The notes below the pieces were generated by a model. That model was not told where the DNA came from. It saw only the letters and a program-made list of their open reading frames with translations, and ran no database searches. The position numbers and the translations under genes were made by a program. Shown in pieces: positions 33,864-42,854 of a stretch of DNA of 43,055 nt (positions within the stretch are counted from its first letter, which is position 1; every line of letters begins with the position of its first letter). The DNA is from an uncultured beta proteobacterium (lineage in GTDB: Bacteria; Pseudomonadota; Gammaproteobacteria; Burkholderiales; Casimicrobiaceae): the NCBI GenBank assembly GCA_903912485.1, contig CAIWHR010000557.1, positions 1-43,055 on the forward strand. The letters are read 5' to 3'.

Positions 33864-36569
33864 TCAGTTGAGTGAACTTGTGGCCCAGCTGGCGATGCCG
33901 TTGAGCAGGTTCGAACCGCTGCTGTTGCGCTGGACCACGTAGCTCACGCCGGTGCCGTCGACGAAATAGCAGTTGAGCGTCGCGTTCCAGCTCCCCGTCC
34001 CCTGAACCGCGCTGCAGGAGATGATGTTGTCGCTGAACGGCGTTGCCGACGTGTACTGCGGCGGCGGCACGATCGTGAATTGCGAGAACTGGTTGCTCCC
34101 GCTGCCACCGACGTTGATCACGAAGGCGAGGTAGAGCGTGGCGGGATGCCACGTCGCTCCGCCGGGGAGCATCTGGGCCGGGTTCGTCCAGACGTGCGTG
34201 AACGACATCGCCGGTTGGTACAGCGGGCAACTCTTGTGCGATTCGCAGACCCAGCCGAAGCCGTAGCCCGCTGTGCCGTTGTACGCCCCTGGGCCGGCCA
34301 GCGGCAGCTTGGTCGTCGGATCGACGTAGTTGCTCGTGGCCAGGCTGCTCGGAAAGTAGTAGAGGATGGAACCGCAGCCCCCTCCGTTGTAGCAGTACCC
34401 GTCGCTGGAGCCGGCTCCGCTGAGCGTGTTTTCCGTGCTGCTGATGTTGAGCCAGGCGCCCTGGGAGGCGTTGCTGAAGTAGTCGCTGAAGGCGGTGCTC
34501 GGGGGGGAAGGCGTCCAATAGCTGCAATTCAGATACTGCGTCCCCGCGACGAGGCCGGCCGGATTGCCGACGTACGCGGCGGCAGGCGCGTACCAGGACC
34601 ACGAGGGGACGGTGCCGGTAAGCTGTGGGTAGGCGTCGCAGAACTTCACGTTGCCCACCATGCCCTGCGGCACCGACGCGAGCGTCACCGTGGTCGTCGA
34701 ACCGCTGGTCGCCACGCTACACTTGGACGCCGAACCGAAACCGCCGCCGAGCGACAGGACGCCGGTGCTCGTGTTCGTCCACCAGGGAATCACCGTGCTG
34801 CCGTCGTAATAGGACCCGCCGACGAACGCCGACGTTTGGGTGGGGGCGCTGCCTGCGATCGGCCCGCAGGCCGATCCCCCCACCACCGACCCGGCCGCCG
34901 CCGGATAGACCGTCGGGCACCAGCCCGGGTTCGCCTGCGTCAGCGCGGCGATGCTGCCCTGCGCTCCGTTCTGGCCGAGGTAGCTGGCGAGGTTGGAGAG
35001 GCACGCGTTCACGTTCTGCAGGCCCGCGAACTGGTAGAGAACCGCGTTCTGCGTCCACGCCTGCGCCGCCACCGGCGGATTCGCCGAAGGATTGCCCTTG
35101 GCGGTCACCCAGCCTGGCATGTTCTGGTACGGATAAGGCCCCTTGACGAGGTACGTGCCGACGCGCACCCCCACCGCCGACGGGTAGTCGATGGCAAGCG
35201 GGTAGGACTGGTTGTCGATGGTCACCGTCGTGGCCGTCGGCCAGGTCTGGCCCTGAACCAGCGGATCGGTGTAAAGGTAACCCAGCGTCGTCAGATAGAG
35301 CTGGTTCATGTACGCGGCGTAGAGCAGCGTCAGCTGCTGCTGGGCCGAGTTGTAGGCAAGCGCCTCGTTCTGCCCGTTGTACGGCGCGCCCCCGGCGAAT
35401 TGGTACTGCACGCCGGCGGCGTTGGATGCGGATGGCAGCGTCAGTTGCGCGCTGATGACCGCCGTCGCGTTGAAATTGGGGTTCCCCTGGTTGGTCGTGA
35501 AATTGTTGGAGCTCCACCAGTAGTTCGCCTGGTTGGCGAGATACTCCATCTGGTACATCAGCTGCAGCGCGTAGACGCTCTGCTGGTAGATCGACACCAC
35601 GGCCGTGTTGTACTGGTCGAACAGCGGGACGATGTCGCCCGGGGGCGACTGGGCCTGGACCTTGGCGATCGCGGCGGCGAGGTCCTGCGCATAGGTCTGG
35701 TAGGTCTTGACCACCGCCGGCGTCGCGGTGCCCGCCGGGACGCTCGCTGACACGTTGTTGTAGCAGGCGTAGGTCTGGTACGGCCCGGTCGTGGGATCGG
35801 GGTAGAGGGCCGACGGGCAGCCCCCCGACGCGATGAAGGATGCCGCGAGGTCCTGCGGGTACACGCCGGTCACCGCGGTCAGCGCCGCCTTCGCGTTCGC
35901 CATGTTGGTCGTGCCGACGGGCGACTGCGCGCCGCTGCTCCAGGTTCCCAGCGTGTCCAGGCTCCCCCCGGCCTGGCCGTTCGTCCACAGGCCCAGCCCG
36001 GTCAGCACGCTGCCGTAGGCGCTCTGCACGTTGGTGAACAGCGTGGCCATGCCGTAGGTCGAGATGCCCGCGAGGTCGTTGGCCATCTGCAGCGCCTGCT
36101 GGTAGAACGCCGTGTAGACGAGGCCGAGTTCCTGGTTGATCTGGTTGATCTGCGCCTGCTGGGCGTTCAGCTGACTGGACAGGGCATTGATCTGGCTCTG
36201 CATGCAGGCGTTGCCGGCGTTGGCGCCGAACAGGGTCAGCACGCTGCCGGCGGCATTGTCGATCGCGCCGAGCACCGGGCCGACCACCGGAAGCAGCGAC
36301 ACGACCCCTGCGGCAACGGTCAGGCCGGCACCGGCATTGCTCATCACCGTGCCGCACCCGCTCGCCCTGGGCAAGGCCCCGCCGGCGGTCGGCGTCGCGA
36401 AGACGGCCTGAATGTACGCATAGGGAATCGGGCCGACCGGCGGATTGCTCGCTGGCGGGGCCGTGCCGGCCGTTCCGCCATCCCCGCCGCCGCCGCCGCC
36501 GCAACCGGCCAGCGCCAGCATGAGCGCGCCACCGACCACCATCGAGGCCCTCGTCGTCAGTCTGCGCAT
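33864..36569 (-). CDS. Large lipoprotein of unknown function with hydrophobic hairpin and coiled coil
   Basis: A 901-residue protein. ATG 36569 has GGGGAGAG upstream at 7-8 bases and begins a lipoprotein signal with lipobox ALAGC (Cys23), followed by a Gly run. Residues ~70-105 hold a long hydrophobic segment (LTVAAGVVSLLPVVGPVLGAI, then SVLTLFG). It is followed at once by a coiled coil (MQSQINALSSQLNAQQAQIN). The middle is rich in Tyr, Gln, Ala and Asn. The C-terminal third is rich in Gly, Ser, Tyr and Cys, with many short beta-type segments. No family is recognised. The hydrophobic hairpin beside a helical coil recalls alpha-pore-forming toxins, but this is only resemblance. It sits alone upstream of GT39. 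Confidence 0.75.
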   Translation of the reverse strand: MRRLTTRASMVVGGALMLALAGCGGGGGGDGGTAGTAPPASNPPVGPIPYAYIQAVFATPTAGGALPRASGCGTVMSNAGAGLTVAAGVVSLLPVVGPVLGAIDNAAGSVLTLFGANAGNACMQSQINALSSQLNAQQAQINQINQELGLVYTAFYQQALQMANDLAGISTYGMATLFTNVQSAYGSVLTGLGLWTNGQAGGSLDTLGTWSSGAQSPVGTTNMANAKAALTAVTGVYPQDLAASFIASGGCPSALYPDPTTGPYQTYACYNNVSASVPAGTATPAVVKTYQTYAQDLAAAIAKVQAQSPPGDIVPLFDQYNTAVVSIYQQSVYALQLMYQMEYLANQANYWWSSNNFTTNQGNPNFNATAVISAQLTLPSASNAAGVQYQFAGGAPYNGQNEALAYNSAQQQLTLLYAAYMNQLYLTTLGYLYTDPLVQGQTWPTATTVTIDNQSYPLAIDYPSAVGVRVGTYLVKGPYPYQNMPGWVTAKGNPSANPPVAAQAWTQNAVLYQFAGLQNVNACLSNLASYLGQNGAQGSIAALTQANPGWCPTVYPAAAGSVVGGSACGPIAGSAPTQTSAFVGGSYYDGSTVIPWWTNTSTGVLSLGGGFGSASKCSVATSGSTTTVTLASVPQGMVGNVKFCDAYPQLTGTVPSWSWYAPAAAYVGNPAGLVAGTQYLNCSYWTPSPPSTAFSDYFSNASQGAWLNISSTENTLSGAGSSDGYCYNGGGCGSILYYFPSSLATSNYVDPTTKLPLAGPGAYNGTAGYGFGWVCESHKSCPLYQPAMSFTHVWTNPAQMLPGGATWHPATLYLAFVINVGGSGSNQFSQFTIVPPPQYTSATPFSDNIISCSAVQGTGSWNATLNCYFVDGTGVSYVVQRNSSGSNLLNGIASWATSSLN

Positions 36570-36901
36570 CGCGTCTCTCCCCATCGAAAGGGTGGCACGT
36601 TCGTGCGCGCCCGGATTCGGATCATTCCCGTTTCGAACGATCGCCCGGCCCCCACCCGACGCCGGCGCACCGACCAGCTTCGGAGAAGGCATCCCTTCAG
36701 CGTCGCCCTGCGGCGGCTGCCGGGCGCTACCGACGCCATCAGCAATATCGGCAGTCGGCGCGATCACTTGAGAGCGGCGTCGCGTCTCACTTCGCGGAGC
36801 CGTATGCGGCCGGCGATTTCGGATTCACCCCGTCGGCGCCGCAAATCGGCGGAATCGGCTGGCCGGCGTTTCGCAATCGAGCGTCTTCCTCGACCGTCGC
36901 G
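36570..36901. other. Intergenic stretch, nothing recognised
   Basis: A 332-base gap between the lipoprotein gene and the end of the alpha/beta hydrolase gene, both minus-strand. It should contain the promoter of the lipoprotein gene; no clear element was found. Frames on either strand lack protein character. Confidence 0.4.
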
Positions 36902-37846
36902 CTAGACGCGCTCCAGGAACGCGCGCATCGCGGCGAGCACCGGTGTCTGGCCTTGCTCCTGGAGGTGCAGGAGATGGCCGACTCCTTCGATCTGAGTGCA
37001 TTGCACGTTCCTGAAGTCGCGTTGCAGCCAGGCGATTTCATCATCCGTCATTACCGTGCCGAGCTTGCTCTCGCCCCGGAGGAACAGCACGGGACAGCGG
37101 ATCTTCGCCAGGATGGCCGGGCAATCGTAGCCTTCCGCAAAGCCGTCGAAATCGTTGAGCAGCGGATCAAAGAAGCTGGGGTCGAGCTGCCACAGACATC
37201 CGGCGAAAAACAGCATCCATGGACTGGTCACGCCCGGATAGTCTTTGTACGCGTCCGCCAGTGCCAGGGACAATTGCTGTTCCGATCGTGCAGATTTCTT
37301 GAGGCCAAGCCAAAGACGAAACATGTCCCGACTCGAATCAACGATCTTCCTGTAGTTATCCAGACCGACGGGGACATCTTCGATGATCAGGGCGCTGACC
37401 TTCTCCGGGTGTCGCGCGGCGACCATGAGCGCGATCACGCCCCCGATCGAGTGCCCCACCAGCACCGCCGGCGCATTCAACCGGCTCACGAATTCCGCGT
37501 TGTCCTGCGCGAAGTCCCGCAAGCGATACGCCTTCGGAACCCATCCCGATCTCCCGTTTCCCCGCAGATCCAGCGCATGGACGTGCCATCGCTGGCCCAG
37601 CCCGGGGATCAGGGAGAGAAACTCCTGCCAGCGCCAGGCACCGCCGTGCAGCATGACCAGCGGTCGGTCCGCGGCAGACCCGTAGTCGAGATAGTTCAGT
37701 TTCACCGCCTTTGCGTCGAAGGTCTTTTCGTGCGGCATGGTCAACCCCTGGATTGGATTGCTGGTGACGCCTTCCGTGGCGCCCGCAAACAGCGGCGCCA
37801 GCAGAAGACCGCCGGCAGTACGCTCGATGAATGCTCGACGATCCAT
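36902..37846 (-). CDS. Exported alpha/beta-fold hydrolase
   Basis: A 314-residue protein with an N-terminal export signal that resembles a twin-arginine type (MDRRAFIERTAGGLLLAPLF, cut near ATEG). The core is a classical alpha/beta hydrolase: VMLHGGAWRWQEFLSL (oxyanion loop), DLRGNGRSG, nucleophile Ser in LVGHSIGGVIALM, acid region VLFLRGESK and catalytic His in GVGHLLHLQ. The sequence is typical of epoxide-hydrolase or haloalkane-like esterases, so the substrate is open. A late cap domain is present at about residues 170-240. The stop lies 332 bases from the lipoprotein gene. There is no strong ribosome-binding site at the ATG. Confidence 0.87.
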   Translation of the reverse strand: MDRRAFIERTAGGLLLAPLFAGATEGVTSNPIQGLTMPHEKTFDAKAVKLNYLDYGSAADRPLVMLHGGAWRWQEFLSLIPGLGQRWHVHALDLRGNGRSGWVPKAYRLRDFAQDNAEFVSRLNAPAVLVGHSIGGVIALMVAARHPEKVSALIIEDVPVGLDNYRKIVDSSRDMFRLWLGLKKSARSEQQLSLALADAYKDYPGVTSPWMLFFAGCLWQLDPSFFDPLLNDFDGFAEGYDCPAILAKIRCPVLFLRGESKLGTVMTDDEIAWLQRDFRNVQCTQIEGVGHLLHLQEQGQTPVLAAMRAFLERV

Positions 37847-37864
37847 GACGGAACCGAATCCGGT

Positions 37865-38328
37865 TCAAGCGAACTTGCGTGCGGATACGCAATCAATCAG
37901 CGGAAGCGGCACCGCGAAGTTTTGTTCGCACTGGGCCCAGTAGCGCATGTCGACGCCGCGGTGGCCCCGCGACGACGCCCACATCGGCGAATGCTCGTAG
38001 GCGCCGGGGAAACGCGGCGCCTTGCCATGAATGACCATGATCCGGCCCGGTTGGTATTTCTCCCACGGCCACATCATCATGTACTTTCCATCCGGATTCG
38101 GCCACAGGACTGCAGCTGCCTGGAGCCGGCATTGCCCGCAAGGGTTATGGTGGGTAGCGGCAAGCCACCCATAAGGCTTTGCCCGCTCAGGGACGGATGC
38201 TGATTTGACACGTACATCTGCAGGACTATCCAGGTAAGGACCGGCGGATCCGACGAAACCTTGATCGTATTCCCCGAAGTCTTGTCGGTGCGCGAGAAGA
38301 CGACCGTATAGGCGGTACAGGCAATGCC
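37865..38328 (-). pseudogene. Frameshifted C-terminal fragment of a secreted protein
   Basis: Two overlapping minus-strand frames both look coding. The upstream one (38328-38077) reads CTAYTVVFSRTDKTSGNTIK, then DPPVLTWIVLQMYVSNQHPS and LPLPTITLAGNAGSRQ before TGA. The downstream one (ending at 37865) reads LWPNPDGKYMMMWPWEKYQ, RIMVIHGKAPRFPG and VDMRYWAQCEQNFAVPLPLI. The latter recalls exported proteins with an 'R/HGKxP ... MRYWSxCxN' C-terminus. One frameshift between about 38090 and 38140 would join them. No start codon, signal peptide or N-terminal half exists, because an in-frame TAA lies at 38329-38331. Two close breaks argue for decay, not a read error. Confidence 0.6.
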
Positions 38329-38721
38329 TTATATTGTACGGTCCGCCAGAGGCTTGTTTGCTGATGATCGAGAAGTAAGCGTCCCGACGGTCCGAAGCGC
38401 TGGTGGGAACGTGTTGCGCGAAAACGCGATTTCAACTCGTTGAGTCCTTCGCGTCACGTTCAATAATGTTGAGCCGCCGCAGGGCGGAGTTCTTGTTGCA
38501 GGTCAAGGGCCGGTTGGATGCCGCAGGCGCTTCGATCCACGCCTTCGCGTTGCGAGCGAGCGGTCCTGAACAAGCCCCGTCAACGCCGTGCCCATCCCGT
38601 CGTCATTGATCGAAGTCAAGTCTCGATCCGGCTTGACTGGAAATGCGCCGGGGTTCGGTCGCATCATTTGATTGATTGCTTCGATCGGCAACTATCGCAA
38701 CGGTGCTGGATGGAGGGGATC
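38329..38721. other. Intergenic stretch with a possible promoter
   Basis: This 393-base stretch separates the broken fragment from the WW-repeat gene. TTGAGT (38440-38445) and AATAAT (38462-38467) with a 16-base spacer form a moderate sigma-70-like promoter on the plus strand, about 250 bases before the start at 38722. No gene was recognised in the stretch. Confidence 0.35.
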
Positions 38722-40047
38722 ATGGGTCGCATGCAATGGCGGATGGTGCTGCTGACTTTCGGGTTGCTTTGGCTTCAGCCCGGTCTTGCACAGACCTGGC
38801 CCGAGAACGGCTGGTGGTTGAACCCTGCCGAGAGCGGACGCGGCTTCTACATCGAGCAGCAGGGCAGTGTGCTGTTCATGGCGGCATACTTCTACGACGC
38901 GGACGGGCGGCCCACCTGGCTCATTTCCGCGGGGGCGCCTTCCGACCCGATGCACTACACCGGACCGCTCTTTGCCGTCAGCGGCGGCCAGACGCTGGTC
39001 GGTGATTACAAGGCGCCGGTCGAGGTCGACGCCGGCGAGGTGAGCCTCGACTTCTCCGATCGAACGCACGGGACGATGACCTGGCCCGGCGGCACGATCC
39101 CGATCGAGCGCCAGATATGGGACCGCGAGTTGTCCGCGTTCAATCCCGACGGCTGGTGGTGGAATCCCGACCAGAGCGGACGCGGGTACGCGATCGAGGT
39201 ACAGGGCGATACGCTGGTCATGGCGGCGTTCATGTACGACGACCAGGGCAAGCCGGTCTGGTACCTCACCTTTGGACCGATGACGACACCGACGCATTTC
39301 GAAGGGGTGTGGTCGAAGTTCAGCAACGGGCAGACGATGAGCGGGCCGTACAAGGCGCCGGACGAGACGCAGTTCGGCAGCGTGACCATCGACTGGGCGA
39401 CCAAGGACGAGGCGACGCTGACGCTGTCGGACGAATCGCCGTCGCCCAAGGCGATGGCCGCGAAGAAGAAGCAGGTGGTCCCGATCAAGCGCGAACTGCC
39501 GCGAGTGCCCACGCCGCCGCCGCCGGCCTGGCCGAGCACGTGGTTCGGCCCCTTCTCGCAGCACTATTTCTTCGACGCGTCCGGTGACGACGCGTTGGTC
39601 AAGGGAACGCTGCACCTGCACGGCAACGCCACCTGGCACGAGAACCCGCTGGCCCCGCTGACCGGAGGCAGCGCCTACTCGCTGGTGGGTTCGGTCGAAA
39701 TGGACTGGGACTGGAAGGTGCAGGACTCCCACACCAGTTGCTCCGGCGGCCACTACGAAGCGGTTTCGCTGTCCGGCGGCGACGGGGTCCTGAACCTGGG
39801 GGCCGACGGCGCGTATTCCGGGCAGATCAAACGCGACCTGCCCTTCACCTGGTCACAAACCTGCATCACCTGTGACGAGGACGGGTGCAAGAGCATGACG
39901 AAGGAAACGACGTTCGATTCCTTGCCGCTCGACATTCCGCTCGGGGGAGTGGTGAGCAACTACACCATCGAAGGCACCAAGCAGTTGCCCGGCTTCACCT
40001 ACACCACGATATGGGTCAACTGGGACTTCGTTCCACGTCCATGGTGA
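38722..40047 (+). CDS. Secreted protein with two WW repeats and a unique C-terminal domain
   Basis: A 441-residue protein. ATG 38722 follows GGAGGGG at 5-6 bases and starts a signal peptide cut near residue 24 (QPGLAQ-TW). The frame is open 68 codons upstream without a ribosome-binding site. Residues ~25-130 and ~140-250 are two related repeats: GWWLNPAESGRGFYIEQQG...FYDADGRPTWLIS and GWWWNPDQSGRGYAIEVQG...MYDDQGKPVWYLT. They match the repeats at the end of the propeller protein at 4629. A Pro-rich linker with a KKK patch follows, then a ~150-residue domain (TWFGPFSQHYFFDASG) with a CITCDEDGC cysteine cluster. No catalytic motif was found; adhesion or ligand binding is possible. Confidence 0.8.
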   Translation: MGRMQWRMVLLTFGLLWLQPGLAQTWPENGWWLNPAESGRGFYIEQQGSVLFMAAYFYDADGRPTWLISAGAPSDPMHYTGPLFAVSGGQTLVGDYKAPVEVDAGEVSLDFSDRTHGTMTWPGGTIPIERQIWDRELSAFNPDGWWWNPDQSGRGYAIEVQGDTLVMAAFMYDDQGKPVWYLTFGPMTTPTHFEGVWSKFSNGQTMSGPYKAPDETQFGSVTIDWATKDEATLTLSDESPSPKAMAAKKKQVVPIKRELPRVPTPPPPAWPSTWFGPFSQHYFFDASGDDALVKGTLHLHGNATWHENPLAPLTGGSAYSLVGSVEMDWDWKVQDSHTSCSGGHYEAVSLSGGDGVLNLGADGAYSGQIKRDLPFTWSQTCITCDEDGCKSMTKETTFDSLPLDIPLGGVVSNYTIEGTKQLPGFTYTTIWVNWDFVPRPW

Positions 40048-40288
40048 GGACCTGGAAAGTGCGCTGACGTAGGCGGATGCACCGCGAGCGGGTACGCGAT
40101 GCGCTCTGGCATCGCGAGGTGGCCGTGGTGTACCGGGGTCCTGACAACGATTGCGTCCCGGTATCTTCCTTCCTCTTGCCGTTAGCGAAACGAGGTTCCC
40201 TCGGGAAGGGGCTTGCCACACCACCCCTGCCCCGCCCCGAGCAGAAACCTGCAATCAATACCGAAAGTCCGATGGTGTCCCAGAAAGC

Positions 40289-41278
40289 CTATTTGACGCT
40301 TCCACCCGAGTTCAGAGGATTGGGCAACTTGACCGGGTTTACCGACTGTTCAAGACTTCCACCGCTGGTGTTCTGGGGATTACTGGCCGGCTGAGGCATG
40401 GCGGGCTGGAAGTCGATCGAAGTACGCGGAGCAGCAGGCGAAGCGTCACGAACCACGGCCTTCGCGATGCCATAGGCGACCGGATCAATGTATGTCCCCT
40501 TCATCCTGTCAGTCTTTGCCTGTTCGGCAATGAACGGGAACATCTGCATATGCCGATCGTTGCGGACACCTTTCACCTCCCAACTCACTTTGACGTTAGG
40601 CTGGCTGGTGGCGATTTCAAACTGATTCCCGCTGACTTCCCTGCTGATGATTGCCTGCGCGAAACCGCCGCCTACGACAGTCAACTGGTAACGAAAGTCC
40701 TTGTTCAGCGCTTCGAAATAATCCGGCAGGCTGACGACCGCTTTGCCACGGCCATCGGTGATTGCATTCCCGCTATAAACGTTAAGCACTTCGTTGCTCT
40801 CAATCGAGGCATGCATCAACTGCTTGTTTGCCGGATCGAGCGGATGATCGATGGTAAACGGCTTTACACCCGAGGTCGTAATCGCCCCGGTGACCTCAAG
40901 GGTTCCCGACATCACCACCCTGCCGGTGCCGTTTTCAATTCTCAGCCGTTCGCCGCCGCCACCCAATTCAAAAATCTGGAGGTCGTCGTTGGCGGGATTG
41001 TTCCGGATATTCCATTGATTGACGCCGGCTCGTGCAAAGCGCAGAGCCGCATCGCCGCTGGCCCCGTCGATATCAACCACGGAGAAGCTGCTGGTCGACT
41101 TGCTGCGGATACCGGTGGAGCCGCCGTGTTCGACGTCCAGCTTGTAAGCCGGAGAAACAGTGGCGCCGATGCCCACGTTGCCGGTAGCGTCCTGGATCAC
41201 GAAGCGGCTGCCGCCGCCGCCGAGCTCGAATATTTCAAAGTAATCATCGGCGGGACGATTCCGGACGTTCCATTGATG
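40289..41278 (-). pseudogene. 5'-truncated tail-fibre-like (beta-helical repeat) gene
   Basis: The open frame has 329 codons from just after an in-frame TGA (41279-41281) to the stop. It has no ATG or signal near its start; a GTG at 41200 is the first candidate but lies inside a repeat. Two tandem repeats are visible: QWNVRNRPADDYFEIFELGGGG with IQDATGNVGIG, and QWNIRNNPANDDLQIFELGGGG with IENGTGRVVMSG. This pattern is typical of trimeric tail-fibre or endosialidase-chaperone-associated proteins. The C-terminal part (HPLDPANKQLMHASIESNE, then YFEALNKDFRYQLTVVG) resembles regions of such proteins as well. Since the first repeat begins right at the break, more repeats were probably lost. Confidence 0.65.
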
Positions 41279-41473
41279 TCACGAGTTTTGGAGTTGTCCG
41301 GATTTGTAGCACGTGATCTGTCCGGTCGTCATAGTCAGAAGTCCATGAATGCAAGCGACCAGACCCTGAGGAATAGACCATTTCCGGGCGCGAACCGTCG
41401 AACTCGGGCGTTCGGGCAAGGAGTCACCGGCAGGGATCGAGAAAGACGGCCAACAATCTGCTGACCTGCAGGC

Positions 41474-41514
41474 GACAAGGAAAGGGCGCTCGAGAAAAGT
41501 GCCCGTTCCTTGTC
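41474..41514 (-). terminator. Strong stem-loop after the IPTL-CTERM gene
   Basis: GACAAGGAAAGGGC (41474-41487) pairs with GCCCGTTCCTTGTC (41501-41514) with one mismatch in 14 positions and a 13-base loop. It begins 12 bases downstream of the stop of the minus-strand gene ending at 41527, the expected place for a rho-independent terminator. No long U-tract follows. Confidence 0.6.
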
Positions 41515-41526
41515 GGAAATGAAAGT

Positions 41527-42854
41527 TCAGGGCGGCATGCTGTCCGTGCGTCGGCGCACGCAGGCCAGCCCCAGAAGCGCCAGCAGGCCGGACAGCGTGA
41601 TCGAGCCCCAGTTGGAAAGCGTTGGCACCGGGGTGGCGGCGACCACGGTCACGTCAACGGTTGCCATCGCGGCGAGGTAATGCGCATCCTCCCCCTTTGT
41701 CGCGGTGACCGTGCATGTCCCCGCCGCGCCGGTTCCGTAGAGCATCGACCCCGCGATCGAGCATGAACCCGCTCCTGCCGTGACGGCATAAGTCACGGCG
41801 CTGGTGCCCGAGCCACCGATCGTGCCCAGCGCGAAGATGTCACCATCGGCATTGGTTGTCGGGGTCGCCGTCGCGGCGAGGGGCGACTGGCTGGCCTTGC
41901 TGACGATCACGTCAACGGTCGCCGACGCGGCGAGGTAATTCGCATCCGCCGCTTTTGTCGCCGAGAGCGTGCACGTTCCAACGTCGATTCCCGTGAGCGT
42001 CGTTCCTGCGGTGATCGAGCAGATACTCGCGCCCGTCGTCACCGCATAGGTCACGGCACCGGTGCCGGAGCCCCCCGTCGTGCCCAGCGCCGAGGCTTCG
42101 CCGAAGGCGATGGTCGTCGGGGTCGCTGTCGCAGCGAAGGCTGCCTGGTTTGCCGGCACGATGGTCTGGACTGGGGGGAATTCGCCCGCGTCCCTATCGC
42201 TGGCCGCTACCTGATTGGCCGGCAGCAGGGTCTCGATCTGGGAGAAATCGACCGCGCTCCTGTTGGTGAAGGTGTAGTTGCCCGAGTACCCGCTGGCACC
42301 GAGGTTGGCACCCAGAGTCGTACCGGCCGCTCCGTCGCTCAGGACAATGATCAGACTGTCACCGGGCAGCGTCGGAGGCGCGGGATTGCCCCCGGCGATG
42401 GCAAAGGCGGTCGTGGCGCTCGGCGTCACCGTGAACGTATCGCCGTTGCTTCCTCCCACGATGCTCTGGACGTTGGCTCCCGCGAGATTGGCAACTCCGG
42501 TGACGCGGCCGGCCGCCAGATTGAGCGCGATCGCGTCGGTCATACCGGTGAAGTCGAGGGTGTTGACGCCGCTCCCGCCGTCGATCGAAGCGAAGGAACC
42601 CAGCGCCGAGAGCGATGGGCCGGGGAAGAGAAAGGTGTCGCTGCCGGAGCCGCCGATCGCGGCAAACGGTTCGGCGGTGGAAATGAGCGGATGGAGAATG
42701 CTCTTGATCCGATACACGCTGCCGGCGTTCGAACCCTTCAATGTCACGCCTCCCACCCAGGCGGCGGAAGCGGACTCGTCGAAGTTGATTCCCGGCGCTG
42801 TGATGAAGCCGGGCTGCGTGTCGATGACGTACGTGACGGCCGCAGAGTTCCAGG
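41527..42854 (-). pseudogene. IPTL-CTERM surface protein, 5' end lost at an insertion-sequence junction
   Basis: The C-terminus (VPTLSNWGSITLSGLLALL, then VRRR) is an IPTL-CTERM sorting signal: motif, membrane helix and Arg cluster. It directs proteins to the outside by an exosortase-like route. Before it lie two Ig-like repeats of ~80 residues (AATATPTT...GGSGTGAVTYAV...NYLAASATVDV and its copy). The N-terminal part has a GGSGSDTF / DGGSGVNTLDF style like calcium-binding beta-rolls. The frame continues to 42951 only because it reads through tandem repeats, giving Arg/Ser-rich nonsense; real protein pattern starts near TWNSAAVTYVIDTQ (42854). Signal peptide and start are missing, so the gene was probably cut by the adjoining element. 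Confidence 0.72.
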
